From Chitinophaga niabensis (GTDB lineage Bacteria; Bacteroidota; Bacteroidia; Chitinophagales; Chitinophagaceae): 64,000 nt of DNA. The position numbers and the translations under genes are program-made. The stretch is taken from NCBI RefSeq assembly GCF_900129465.1, contig NZ_FSRA01000001.1, positions 3,288,482 through 3,352,481 of the forward strand. The letters run 5' to 3'. Shown piece by piece: positions 51,910 to 61,349 of this stretch. The notes under the pieces were generated by a model, which searched no databases, had not been told where the DNA came from, and saw nothing but the letters and a program-made list of their open reading frames with translations. The stretch's first letter is position 1. Each line of letters starts with the position of its first letter.

Positions 51910-53644
51910 AATCCTGTTTCAAGTTCGGGTTAGCATCCAGTACCGATTGAGCGATCGGCAACAGTTCACTTTTACCTGTTTTAAACTCAATTGCATAATA
52001 CCTGATAATAGTGGTATTGATAGCCGTTCCGAACCAGGCTACACTCGTGTGGCCTGCAGGAGCAGGTGTTACGGTAGGTTTATAGAATGATCCGGCCCAA
52101 ACCAGGTCCGGAGAATTGTTCCTGAAATACATCGTTTGCGGATAGGTGTTGTAAGGAGCTGTTCTGTTAGACATTGCAGTTAACGCTGCCTTGGTGGCAG
52201 TGATCTTTGCATCCAGCAGGTTCCAGCGGATGAGGTCATATTTGCGGATGCCCTCCCCACCAAATTCCAGCAGCCTTTCTTTTACGATGGCATTGAAGAA
52301 GTCTGTGTAACTGGTGGGCGTAGTACCAATCGGGTTGGCTCCGTAAGCGCGTTTCCTTACTTCTTCAAATGCAGCGATAGCAGTGGCAGATGCCCCATTG
52401 TTCAATTCATTATCTGCTTCTGCATACATAAGCAATACATCGGAGAAACGGATCAGTGGCCAGTTCAATCCAAAATATTGAGCGGCAGATGTTACCACTA
52501 CAGGATTGGAGATCCAGTCGCGGCGGAATTTTCCGTCTACCATGGTTTGTAATGGGCGGCCTGTTTTGTTTAAAGCTGTATTAATATCATAAGGCGCACA
52601 GGTAACATCCCTGCGGGCATCAACGGAATCGAAGGCATAGAAATAAGTAGGCAGGATGGTTAATGCTGCGTTACCGGTAGTGCCATATCTTGGCCCGTTG
52701 TAATAACCCATCTTGCTATCGCCCGTAGCACTGTTACTTCCGGCCATTGCCACTTCCCAGATGATCTCACCCGTAGGGTCCAGCTTGTGGGCACAGAGGT
52801 TATCCCTGAATAAAGCGAGGTAACTGGTATTCAGACTATGATCACCGCGGTGCTGCATGATCTCATTACACTCTGTACGTGCTATTTCATAAAATGGTTT
52901 GTAATTGGCAGGGCGTTCCATTTGTTTTGATCTGCGCAGGGAATATCCACCGCGGAACAATGCGATCTTTGCACGCAAAGCTCTTACTGCCCCTTGTGTG
53001 ATCCTTTCATCTCTCGGGCCGGCAGCTGTTCTCCAGGGAACGAGTGGTGCAGCAATTGCCAGGTCGTTTAAGATGTGATCATAGATAGAATCCCTGTCTG
53101 TTTTACCGGGGTATTGATCTGTTTCAAAGATGGCGGGTTGAAAATGTGCAGGCACATCTCCCCAGTTGCGGATCAGTTCAAAATAGAACTGCGCACGCAG
53201 GGTAAGGGCTTCTCCATGCAGGCGTTTCAATTCATTCTTTTCCACTTCTGTACCATTTGTATACAACGCCATCCTGGGAATGTAGTAAATACAAAGGTTT
53301 GCCCGTTCAATACCGTTATACAACTGGCTGAACGGTTGTGCCAGCTGTGAGTTATTGGGTGTGAGATTATAATGTGCAATATCTCTCCGTTCGTTATCCG
53401 GGAATGGTGTTCCACCCTGCCCCATCATTTCATCACTGTCGTAAGCATAGTACATATTGATCCGGATACCATAACCCTGGTCTCCTGTTAATGCGCCATA
53501 AGTACCCAGCACAGCCATCCTTGCGTTCACAACATTGGAAAAGGTGATGGCAGGATCAAAAGAGGAAACCGGCGGCACTTCCAGGTATTGCTTACAGGCA
53601 GCCAGGCAAATTGTACATAATAAGATGATATATCTGATTTTCAT
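51899..53644 (-). CDS. SusD/RagB-family oligogalacturonide-binding lipoprotein
   Basis: A 581-residue outer-membrane lipoprotein. The lipobox is ICLAAC with KQYLEVPPVSSFD after it. The family's helical core is seen in LKRLHGEALTLRAQFYFELI, WGDVPAHFQPAI and SDVLLMYAEADNELNNG, and the C-terminal ERLLEFGGEGIRKYDLIRWN is a strong SusD/RagB hallmark. It presents the glycan to the SusC barrel encoded just upstream (12 bases away). Association with pectate lyase and GH28 makes oligogalacturonides the likely ligand. Confidence 0.93.
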   Translation of the reverse strand: MKIRYIILLCTICLAACKQYLEVPPVSSFDPAITFSNVVNARMAVLGTYGALTGDQGYGIRINMYYAYDSDEMMGQGGTPFPDNERRDIAHYNLTPNNSQLAQPFSQLYNGIERANLCIYYIPRMALYTNGTEVEKNELKRLHGEALTLRAQFYFELIRNWGDVPAHFQPAIFETDQYPGKTDRDSIYDHILNDLAIAAPLVPWRTAAGPRDERITQGAVRALRAKIALFRGGYSLRRSKQMERPANYKPFYEIARTECNEIMQHRGDHSLNTSYLALFRDNLCAHKLDPTGEIIWEVAMAGSNSATGDSKMGYYNGPRYGTTGNAALTILPTYFYAFDSVDARRDVTCAPYDINTALNKTGRPLQTMVDGKFRRDWISNPVVVTSAAQYFGLNWPLIRFSDVLLMYAEADNELNNGASATAIAAFEEVRKRAYGANPIGTTPTSYTDFFNAIVKERLLEFGGEGIRKYDLIRWNLLDAKITATKAALTAMSNRTAPYNTYPQTMYFRNNSPDLVWAGSFYKPTVTPAPAGHTSVAWFGTAINTTIIRYYAIEFKTGKSELLPIAQSVLDANPNLKQDYGY

Positions 53645-53655
53645 GGTGCTGTCTT

Positions 53656-56600
53656 TTATAATGAGAGATTTAGCCCTAAAAGGAAGGAGCGGCTGCGGGG
53701 ATAGGCAGAAAAATCTACCCCGGGTGTTACCCCACTCGCACGCCGTGTGCTTACTTCAGGATCATACCCGGAATACTTCGTCCAGATGGCTACGTTGTTC
53801 ACAGTGCCATAAATGCGGAGGCTTTGCATGCGCATCTTCCTCAATAAGGAGGATGGTAATGTATAACCCAGTGAAATATTATTCACCCGTAAGAAGGAAC
53901 CGTCCTCTACTGCCCAGGAGTGCGCAATGAAAGAAGCTGCCTGTGTACCGGGCCTCCATATCTTTGCATTTTTGTTCAGCTCTGCCAGCGCCACCGGATC
54001 TGTTACTACTTCTCCTTTATCGTTGACGGTCTTCCAGCGATCGTTCATAATGGCCAGCAAATTGGAGTTGTTGGTATAACCGCTGGTGAACTCCAGCCTG
54101 TTGGCATTGAATACATCGTTGCCTACCTGGAAGTTCACAAATACACTCAGGTCAAACTGTTTGTAAGTGAACTGCTGGCTGAGGCCCCCAAAGAATTTAG
54201 GCTGCGCCACGCCGATCACTTTCCTGTCTTTTTCCGTGATCACGCTATCTCCATTCAGGTCTTTGAACTTAAGCGTACCGGGTTGTGGTGGTGTGGAAGT
54301 GATGCTGTTATTGCTGGGCACTCCTTTTTTGAGGGTGTATACCTTTGTAGCGGCATCGTAATCAAAATCCTCTATCTTATAGAAACCATCTGTTTCCAAA
54401 CCCCATATGGCACCTACCGGATCACCCACTCTTACGATGTAATCTGCGGTGGCATTTGTGGGATGGAACCAGCCTGAGTTCTGCAGGTAGCCATTCACCT
54501 GTTTGGCAGCCAGGCGGTCTACGGTATTCTTGTTGAAAGAGATGTTGAAATTGAGGTTCCAGTTAAAATCTTTCTGTTGAACGGGGATGGCATTCACCTG
54601 GAATTCCATACCCTTGTTAGTGGTAGCACCTACGTTCTGCATTTGTTTATCGTAACCCAGCGTGGGAGAAATAGGCGCTGCAATCAGCAGGTTGTCCGTC
54701 GTGTTTTTATAGAAGTCCGCATTGAATACCAGTCTTCCGTTCCAGAACGCGATATCAAAACCGAGGTTACGGGAAATAGTACTTTCCCAAAGCAGGTCCA
54801 GGTTGGCCAATGCCACAGGTGCCAGTGCTGCCACCACCTGTTCATTCAATCCGTATTGCGGGAATGAAACGGCCGACTGGATAGCGCTGTACTGCATCTG
54901 GTAAAGGAAGTCGTTGATACGGTTATTCCCTGCCTGGCCATATGAGGCACGGACCTTCAGATCGTTGACGGGGCCTAATTTATCCTTCAGGAAATCCTCG
55001 TTGGAAAGCCGCCAGGCAACAGAGCCGGAAGGGAAATACCCCCATTTATTCGCTGAAGCAAACTTAGAGGAACCATCTCCCCGCATAGAGAAAGCGAGCA
55101 AATACTTTTTATCATAAGCATAGTTTATCCTGCCAAAGAGCGATACCAGCCGGCTGGTTAATTCAGTGGTCACGGGTTTTGGTTGCTGCACACCCTGTGG
55201 CGGAGAACCCAGGTTCATATTCGCCAATGCCCATTCCGGTGTAATACCAATCGGGAAGTAACGTGTTTCTATGGTATTTGTATTCATCCTGCTTTCATAG
55301 ATCTCATGCCCTATGAGTACGGTGATCTCATTCTTTTTATTAAAATCTCCGTTCAGCTGTGCATTGCTGAAGGTGAGCACATTGGAATTATTAAGGGTCA
55401 CTTTTTTGATGTTCTGAATAAGCGCAAGAGGCGCTACACCATACTGGCGTGCATTAGCCGTAAGTGTATCATCAAAGAACCTTCTTTCTTCCGTATTCAG
55501 GTCATAACCGAAAGTACTGCGGAAGCTCAGGAACTTTGTGAGTTCGATATTGGCATAACCACTCAGGTTAAGGATATCACTGATATTTTTCCGGTATTCC
55601 GCTTGATTGAGCAGGATGGGATTACCAAGGCTGAGGCTGTTCGCATTTGTTTCCAGCCAGTATTCCTGGTCAAAATCATCTATGCCCAATCCCTTCATCA
55701 GCAGAGGGCGGTATTTCAGACTGTGGCGCAGCCTGTTGGTGGAAGCGGAACCTTCATTAGTAGTACCTGCTCCATTTACGATCGTGTGGTTATAGCGGGT
55801 ATTAAAACCTACTTTAACCATCTTGTTGATGGTATGATCAAACTTAAAGCTGGCCAGCTTTCTGTCGAAGTCTGATCTCAGCATTACACCTTCTTCTGTA
55901 TTGGAGGTAAGGCTGAGGTTGTATTGCGTGGAGGCATTACCTCCGTTCACACTTACATTATGTGTTTGCATCATTGCCTTGCGGCCGAACATCTCCTCCT
56001 GCCAGTCTGCAAAAGGTACGTTCTTATAATTGGCGAGTGTATCCCAGTTAGTACCATAAGCCCTGGCAAAAGCAGTACTGTCTGCCGCTGTACCGCGTGT
56101 TCTTTCATACCAGTACGTTACAAAATCATAGGGTTTCATCACTTCCAGTTTATTGGCCAGTTTACGGAAGCCCATAAAACCGCTGTAATTCAGCGTGGTT
56201 TTAGCATTCCGGCCACCTTTGGTAGTAATGATCACTACGCCGTTGGCTCCCCTGGCGCCATAAATAGCGGTAGTGGATGCATCTTTCAATACATCGATGG
56301 AAGCAATATCCTGGGGAGAAATAGCAGAGAGGGCATTTTCAACCTGTACACCATCTATTACATACAGCGGGGAATTATCCTGTGTAATGGAACCACCGCC
56401 TCTTACGCGGATCATTACATCCGCATTGGGAGAACCTTCAGTACCAGTTACCTGTACACCGGCCAGTCTTCCCGTGAGTGCCTGTGCAGCAGAGTTAATA
56501 GGGATGTCTTTGATCTGTTTGGCGTTGACGGAGGAAACAGAACCTGTAAGGTCCCGCCGCCTGGCAGTGCCATAACCAATGATCACAACATCATTCAGGG

Positions 56601-56901
56601 AAGAGGCTTCTTCTGTTAACACAACATCTATCACACTACGGCCATTCACTTTTTCTTCTACCGTCTTAAAGCCCATGAAGCGGAAAATGAGAACGGGGTC
56701 TCCGGAAGCAGGTACATCCAGGCTGTATCTGCCTGATCCATCTGTGGAAACACCAGTTTTAGTGTTCTTTACCTGTACCGTTACGCCAGCCAATGAACCG
56801 GAACCGGTAGCTGTCACCTGGCCGGTGATCTTGCGGGTTTGGGCCAAAGCAGGAACTGCGATGAACAGGGAAAGGAACAACGTGGGTAATGTCAGTTTCA
56901 T
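53656..56901 (-). CDS. SusC/RagA TonB-dependent transporter of the pectin locus
   Basis: A 1081-residue outer-membrane transporter without an STN domain. A signal peptide (FLSLFIAVPALAQ) is followed by a carboxypeptidase-regulatory-like domain (ITGQVTATGSGSLAGVTVQV). The SusC plug carries the hallmarks DNSPLYVIDGVQV, IDVLKDASTTAIYGARGANG and VVIITTKGG. The C-terminus ends LGLNLSL after a YPRSRSFLLG strand. It should import oligosaccharides made at the surface by the pectate lyase. Lack of STN agrees with control by the divergent LacI regulator and not by an ECF sigma factor. The start is the ATG at 56901. Confidence 0.94.
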   Translation of the reverse strand: MKLTLPTLFLSLFIAVPALAQTRKITGQVTATGSGSLAGVTVQVKNTKTGVSTDGSGRYSLDVPASGDPVLIFRFMGFKTVEEKVNGRSVIDVVLTEEASSLNDVVIIGYGTARRRDLTGSVSSVNAKQIKDIPINSAAQALTGRLAGVQVTGTEGSPNADVMIRVRGGGSITQDNSPLYVIDGVQVENALSAISPQDIASIDVLKDASTTAIYGARGANGVVIITTKGGRNAKTTLNYSGFMGFRKLANKLEVMKPYDFVTYWYERTRGTAADSTAFARAYGTNWDTLANYKNVPFADWQEEMFGRKAMMQTHNVSVNGGNASTQYNLSLTSNTEEGVMLRSDFDRKLASFKFDHTINKMVKVGFNTRYNHTIVNGAGTTNEGSASTNRLRHSLKYRPLLMKGLGIDDFDQEYWLETNANSLSLGNPILLNQAEYRKNISDILNLSGYANIELTKFLSFRSTFGYDLNTEERRFFDDTLTANARQYGVAPLALIQNIKKVTLNNSNVLTFSNAQLNGDFNKKNEITVLIGHEIYESRMNTNTIETRYFPIGITPEWALANMNLGSPPQGVQQPKPVTTELTSRLVSLFGRINYAYDKKYLLAFSMRGDGSSKFASANKWGYFPSGSVAWRLSNEDFLKDKLGPVNDLKVRASYGQAGNNRINDFLYQMQYSAIQSAVSFPQYGLNEQVVAALAPVALANLDLLWESTISRNLGFDIAFWNGRLVFNADFYKNTTDNLLIAAPISPTLGYDKQMQNVGATTNKGMEFQVNAIPVQQKDFNWNLNFNISFNKNTVDRLAAKQVNGYLQNSGWFHPTNATADYIVRVGDPVGAIWGLETDGFYKIEDFDYDAATKVYTLKKGVPSNNSITSTPPQPGTLKFKDLNGDSVITEKDRKVIGVAQPKFFGGLSQQFTYKQFDLSVFVNFQVGNDVFNANRLEFTSGYTNNSNLLAIMNDRWKTVNDKGEVVTDPVALAELNKNAKIWRPGTQAASFIAHSWAVEDGSFLRVNNISLGYTLPSSLLRKMRMQSLRIYGTVNNVAIWTKYSGYDPEVSTRRASGVTPGVDFSAYPRSRSFLLGLNLSL

Positions 56902-57012
56902 ATGTGGAGGGTTGATAAAATAAAATCGGTTACGTGGAAATTCGCGTTCTACTGTATAGCAATGCTACATCATAAAGTGTCATCTGCACAATTTATGCGT
57001 AACTTTATTTAT

Positions 57013-57036
57013 GCAATCGTTCCCGATAACGATTGC
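57013..57036. promoter_or_regulatory. Predicted LacI operator: perfect 9-bp inverted repeat
   Basis: GCAATCGTT (57013-57021) and AACGATTGC (57028-57036) are exact inverse complements around CCCGAT. The site lies in the 214-bp gap between the divergent LacI-family gene (start 57116) and susC (start 56901), about 80 bp from the first and 112 bp from the second. LacI-family regulators bind such dyads, so it is the best candidate operator of the pectin locus. A weaker short dyad TAGCAATGCTA is at 56957-56967. Confidence 0.65.
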
Positions 57037-57115
57037 GAAGGATGAAAAATCTCCATTAACTCGTTAAATTTCTTATTTTAGTTATCCACGTACGTTTTTT
57101 GACCTATCAGCCAAT

Positions 57116-58147
57116 ATGAAATTTGATGATGTAATAACGATCAAGGATATCGCCAAGGCCTTAAACCTTTCCACTTCCACAGTATCCCGCGCACTACGGG
57201 GGCGGTATGAGATCTCTGCAGAAACAAAGAAGATGGTGCTCGAGTATGCTGAACGCATGAATTACCGTCCTAACCTTATTGCATTGAGCCTGAAGGAACA
57301 ACGCAGCAAGGCCATCGGCATTGTAGTATCGGAGATTGCCAATAACTTCTTTTCCCAGGCAATTAATGGTATTGAATCCATTGCCTATAACAGGGGCTAC
57401 CATGTTATTATCACGCAAAGCCACGAGAGCCGGGACAGGGAGATGGTAAATGTGCAGCACCTGGTATCCCGCAATGTAGATGGGCTCCTGCTCTCTTTCT
57501 CCTGCGAAACCACAGACATCTCCTACTTCCAGCAATTACATGAAAAAGGTTTTCCTATGGTGCAGTTCGACAGGGTGATGGAAGAGCTGGACACCCACAA
57601 GGTTATAGCAGACAATTACCAGGGCGCTTTCCATGCCACGGAACACCTCATCTCCCGGGGTTTCCGAAAAATAGGGCACATCACCAGTACTAACAACCTG
57701 AATATCACAAGGGAAAGATTACAAGGGTATAAAGATGCCCTGCTGAAACATCATATTCCTTACGACGAAGAACTGGTTAAACATTGCAATCGTGGTGGTA
57801 TGATCTATGAAGAAGTAGAGGAGGCAGTGGAGAGTTTATTCTTTAATAAGAGTAAAATTGACGCTTTATTTACCGCGGGTGACCGGCTCACTACTGTATG
57901 CCTGAGCGCGCTGAAAAATGTGCAGAATAAATATAAACAGGTAGGTTTCATTGGGTTCACCAATACCAACCTGGCAGACCTTTTTACACCTTCTGTAAGT
58001 GTGGTTCGGCAACCGGCGTTTGAGATCGGGCAAAGGGCCACGGAATTATTGATAGAAATGATAGAAAGCAAGAAACCCATCACGGATTTTGAGCAGGAGG
58101 TATTATCCAGCCATCTCATTGTCCGCGATTCCTCCAAACCGCTTTAA
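57116..58147 (+). CDS. LacI-family transcriptional regulator of the pectin locus
   Basis: A 343-residue regulator. The N-terminal helix-turn-helix is TIKDIAKALNLSTSTVSRAL, followed by the hinge region (NYRPNLIALSLKEQRSKAIG). The remainder is a periplasmic-binding-protein-like sensor with IGIVVSEIANNFFSQAINGI and PMVQFDRVMEELDTHKVIAD, and VEEAVESLFFNKSKIDALF near the end. It is divergent from the SusC gene, so it probably controls the pectin utilisation operon in response to a uronate or oligogalacturonide ligand. Its last four bases share the TTAA of the convergent permease stop. Confidence 0.93.
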   Translation: MKFDDVITIKDIAKALNLSTSTVSRALRGRYEISAETKKMVLEYAERMNYRPNLIALSLKEQRSKAIGIVVSEIANNFFSQAINGIESIAYNRGYHVIITQSHESRDREMVNVQHLVSRNVDGLLLSFSCETTDISYFQQLHEKGFPMVQFDRVMEELDTHKVIADNYQGAFHATEHLISRGFRKIGHITSTNNLNITRERLQGYKDALLKHHIPYDEELVKHCNRGGMIYEEVEEAVESLFFNKSKIDALFTAGDRLTTVCLSALKNVQNKYKQVGFIGFTNTNLADLFTPSVSVVRQPAFEIGQRATELLIEMIESKKPITDFEQEVLSSHLIVRDSSKPL

Positions 58148-60552
58148 TCTATCTTCAGGCTTTTTACGGGGTTACTATACCCGGCTCTGATGGCCTGGTA
58201 ACTCACCGTCAGCAATGCGATCGCCACAGCAATGATACCAGCTATGCCAAAAACCCACCAGCTGATGCTGATCCGGTAAGCAAAATCGTTCAGCCAGGTG
58301 TAAACAGCATACCAGGCAATTGGCCAGGCAATGAGGTTAGCAATGATCACCAGCTTCACAAAGTCTTTGCTCATCATAGCCACAATATTTTGTACTGTGG
58401 CACCCAGTACTTTTCGGATGCCTATTTCTTTCAGCCTTCTCTCCGCTGCATGAGATGCCAGCCCGAATAAACCAAGGCAGGAAATGATAATAGCCAATAG
58501 AGCCAGGATCAATACTACGGTACTCACCTGTTTATCAGACTGATAGATCTTGGCAAAATGCTGGTCCAGGAAATAGGGATCGAAAGGATGACCTACCACA
58601 TGTTTGTTCCAGGTAGCTTCCACCACAGCCATGGATTCTTTGATCTTATCAGCGCTGATGCGGATAGCCATTTCACTGTAACCCCAGTCCTTCTGATTGA
58701 ACATCATCAGGGTTTCTATCTTGTGGTGGAGGGTATTAAAGTTGAAGTCTTTTGCAACCCCTATGATCCTGCCGGAAGAATCCATGCCGCCGTACCCGAA
58801 CATTTTACCGACCAGGGATTCCATGGTAGCACCTTTCTTTTCTTCCTTCAGTAATTCTTTGGCCAGGGATTCATTGATGATATACTCTTTTGCATTATTG
58901 GACACATCTTTTGAAAAGTCTGTACCTGCCACAAGCGGGATCTTATATAACCTGATGAAATCCTTATCCACTACTACAGCTGAAGTGGCCAGGGAACGAG
59001 CGGGCCCTTCTCCATGGAAGGTGGCGCTGGTCTGGTGTATATTAGCACCTAATCTTTGCTGGGAGGCAGATACGGAAGAGATCAGCGAACTACCCAGTAG
59101 TTCCTGCTTCATCACTTCGTATTTACCGTTTGTTTCATTATCCAGTTTCAGCAGTAATACCTGGTCCCCGTTAAATCCGCGGTCTTTGGTTTGCATGAAA
59201 TGCAATTGTTTCAGCGCAAATACCGTGGCTATGATAAGGAACACCGCCGCAGTGAACTGCACTACTACTAATGCATTCCGCAGGTTGCCCTTATTCCTCC
59301 CCTGCTGTATGGAACCTTTCAATACTTTCACAGGTTCAAACGAAGAGAGATACCCGGCCGGGTATAACCCGGCTAATATACCCAACAACAAGGTAGCTCC
59401 TGCTACAAGGCCAAATACTTTGGGGTTGGTGAATAGCGGGAAGTGTAAGGCACGTTCGCTGAAATCAGATACGTATGGCAGGGTGAGCATCACAATCAGT
59501 ACTGCGAAGATCAATGCAATGAAAGACAACATCACAGATTCTCCGATAAACTGCCATGCCAGTTGTGAACGATGTGCACCGATCGATTTGCGGATACCTA
59601 CTTCTTTTGCCCTTTCCGAAGACCTTGCTGTAGACAGGTTCATGAAGTTGATGCAGGCAATGATCAGGATCATCACGCCGATAATAAAGAAGATATAAGT
59701 ATAACGTTTATCGAACTTCTGGAAGTTGATGTAGTCATGCGTAATATTAGTAGAACCTGCATGCACATCCTTCAGGGATTGCAGGAATAGTTCATATCCC
59801 TTCCACCTGTCTTCTTCCGCCATGTATTTTTTCAGGAAGGCAGGGAACTTATTGGTGAGCCCTGCTATGTTGGCTTTCGGCGTTAATTCCAGGTAAGTGG
59901 TGAGCCAGTTACCGCCCCAGTTTTTCTCCCATCTTGGATTGTAGCGTGTGTTCAGCGTAACCAGCGCATCAAATTGCATATGGGATGCAGCAGGCACCTT
60001 TACAACGCCGGTTACGTTCAGCACGATGGTATCTCCTATATTCTTTACGATGACCTTACCAATAGGATCTTCTTCCCCGAACATCTTTTTTGCCGTTTCT
60101 TCCGAAAGGATAACATTGCCGGGCTTCATTAATGCTGTATGCTTATCTCCTGCCGTGAGCTGGAAATTAAACAGCTGCAGAAAAGTAGAATCTACCAGGA
60201 GGGTTGTTTTCAGGAATAACCTTTTCTCTCCATAATTTATATCCACATTACTTTGTGTTTGCACCCTCGTAAAGTTCTTCACTTCCGGAAACTCCCGTTT
60301 CAATGCTGTAGCCATAGGGTACATACTCAGCGCAACATTCTGCGGAGCTACCATACCCTCCCATTTCTGCACTTCACATAACCTGTAAATGTTCTTTGTA
60401 TGCTGCCCATCGAAATCCCTTTCGTATGTAACAAATAACATGATCATTATACAGGAAGCCATGCCAATGGCAAGACCGGTAATGTTAATGAAGGAAAATG
60501 TTTTGTTCTTTAAAAGGTTGCGCCAGGCAATACGGAGATAATTACGGAACAT
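58144..60552 (-). CDS. ABC transporter permease (FtsX/MacB-type)
   Basis: An 802-residue membrane protein with the two-part MacB_PCD/FtsX architecture. It opens MFRNYLRIAWRNLLKNKTFS with the first membrane helix (FSFINITGLAIGMASCIMIM). A large periplasmic region (~45-270) follows, then FtsX helices with FMNLSTARSSERAKEVGIRK and SIGAHRSQLAWQFIGESVML. A second periplasmic part and the final FtsX block (GLASHAAERRLKEIGIRKVL, NPVKSLKID) complete it. Such duplicated permeases are numerous in Bacteroidota and work with ATPases for export or lipoprotein-related stress responses. No ATPase gene lies beside it. It converges on the LacI gene. Confidence 0.88.
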   Translation of the reverse strand: MFRNYLRIAWRNLLKNKTFSFINITGLAIGMASCIMIMLFVTYERDFDGQHTKNIYRLCEVQKWEGMVAPQNVALSMYPMATALKREFPEVKNFTRVQTQSNVDINYGEKRLFLKTTLLVDSTFLQLFNFQLTAGDKHTALMKPGNVILSEETAKKMFGEEDPIGKVIVKNIGDTIVLNVTGVVKVPAASHMQFDALVTLNTRYNPRWEKNWGGNWLTTYLELTPKANIAGLTNKFPAFLKKYMAEEDRWKGYELFLQSLKDVHAGSTNITHDYINFQKFDKRYTYIFFIIGVMILIIACINFMNLSTARSSERAKEVGIRKSIGAHRSQLAWQFIGESVMLSFIALIFAVLIVMLTLPYVSDFSERALHFPLFTNPKVFGLVAGATLLLGILAGLYPAGYLSSFEPVKVLKGSIQQGRNKGNLRNALVVVQFTAAVFLIIATVFALKQLHFMQTKDRGFNGDQVLLLKLDNETNGKYEVMKQELLGSSLISSVSASQQRLGANIHQTSATFHGEGPARSLATSAVVVDKDFIRLYKIPLVAGTDFSKDVSNNAKEYIINESLAKELLKEEKKGATMESLVGKMFGYGGMDSSGRIIGVAKDFNFNTLHHKIETLMMFNQKDWGYSEMAIRISADKIKESMAVVEATWNKHVVGHPFDPYFLDQHFAKIYQSDKQVSTVVLILALLAIIISCLGLFGLASHAAERRLKEIGIRKVLGATVQNIVAMMSKDFVKLVIIANLIAWPIAWYAVYTWLNDFAYRISISWWVFGIAGIIAVAIALLTVSYQAIRAGYSNPVKSLKID

Positions 60553-60713
60553 AGCGGTCAGGTTATGGGAAGATAGTATTCAAATAAAATACCATGAAAT
60601 GTATTTATTGAAAATCAACTCATTATAAAACAACAGTGTCCGCTTTTGATACAGTGGCTGTTCGATTATGAACAAATAACAAGGCAAAACGTTCTTTATT
60701 AAACTGTTATGCT

Positions 60714-61349
60714 ATGAAGAAGGCCACCTGCTTATTGTTATTGACAGCTGCTCTCTTTTCCTGCAGCACCCCTACTTACGTTACCAATTTCTGGAAAACG
60801 GATGCAACACCCACCAAAACTTACAAAAGCATTTTTATTGCAGCATTGGTGAATAATGTGAATGCAAAAAGCGCCATTGAAAACAACCTTGCGAATGCAG
60901 CTGTTGCAAGAGGATACAAGGCTGTAAAAAGTATTGATGTATTTCCGCCCAATTTCACCAAAGAAAATCCATCAGACAAAAGTGCCATGCTGAATAAGAT
61001 ACAGCAACAGGGATGTGATGCTATCTTTACCGTTACCTTACTGGACAAGGAAAGTGAAACAAGGTATGTACCCGGTTCCGGCAGATATGCTCCTTATCCC
61101 CGTTATGGCTGGTATGGCAGCTTCTGGGGATATTACTCATATTGGTCTCCCATGATGTACGATCCGGGCTATTATACCACGGATAAAACCTATGTAATAG
61201 AAAGCAATGTATATGATGCCCAAACGGAATCGCTCTTATTTTCCATCCAGTCCTCCACGATGAACCCCAACAGTGTTGATGATTTCTCTAAAAGTTACAC
61301 CGCTGCGATGGTAAAGGAGCTGGAGAAACAGGGGCTTCTAAAGAACTGA
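60714..61349 (+). CDS. Putative lipoprotein, DUF4136-like
   Basis: A 211-residue lipoprotein: the signal peptide LLLLTAALFSC gives a lipobox at about residue 17, followed by STPTYVTNFWKTDATPTK. The fold of alternating strands and helices (YKSIFIAALVNNVNAKSAIE, LANAAVARGYKAVKSIDVFP, QQQGCDAIFTVTLLDKESET) and the late VIESNVYDAQTESLLFSIQS resemble DUF4136-type periplasmic lipoproteins of unknown function. A tyrosine/glycine-rich low-complexity stretch (YAPYPRYGWYGSFWGYYSYW) sits in the middle. The gene stands alone, and its stop directly abuts the convergent aldo/keto reductase gene. The 161-bp gap before it holds no recognised gene. Confidence 0.7.
   Translation: MKKATCLLLLTAALFSCSTPTYVTNFWKTDATPTKTYKSIFIAALVNNVNAKSAIENNLANAAVARGYKAVKSIDVFPPNFTKENPSDKSAMLNKIQQQGCDAIFTVTLLDKESETRYVPGSGRYAPYPRYGWYGSFWGYYSYWSPMMYDPGYYTTDKTYVIESNVYDAQTESLLFSIQSSTMNPNSVDDFSKSYTAAMVKELEKQGLLKN

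Noticed and set aside
55924-56619. A 231-codon plus-strand frame inside susC (and similar ones at 55183-55875 and 8756-9448)
   Set aside because: All are antisense to genes with convincing plug and barrel motifs; their translations show no fold or signal peptide.
58697-59698. A 333-codon open frame on the plus strand inside the ABC permease gene
   Set aside because: It is antisense to a protein with clear FtsX/MacB motifs, its product is Ser/Thr/Pro-rich without domains, and it has no start context. The permease frame on the other strand explains the lack of stops.
60587-60606. Inverted repeat AAATAC/GTATTT upstream of the DUF4136-like lipoprotein gene
   Set aside because: The arms are six AT-rich bases in an AT-rich gap and can easily arise by chance. 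It is not close to a recognisable promoter.
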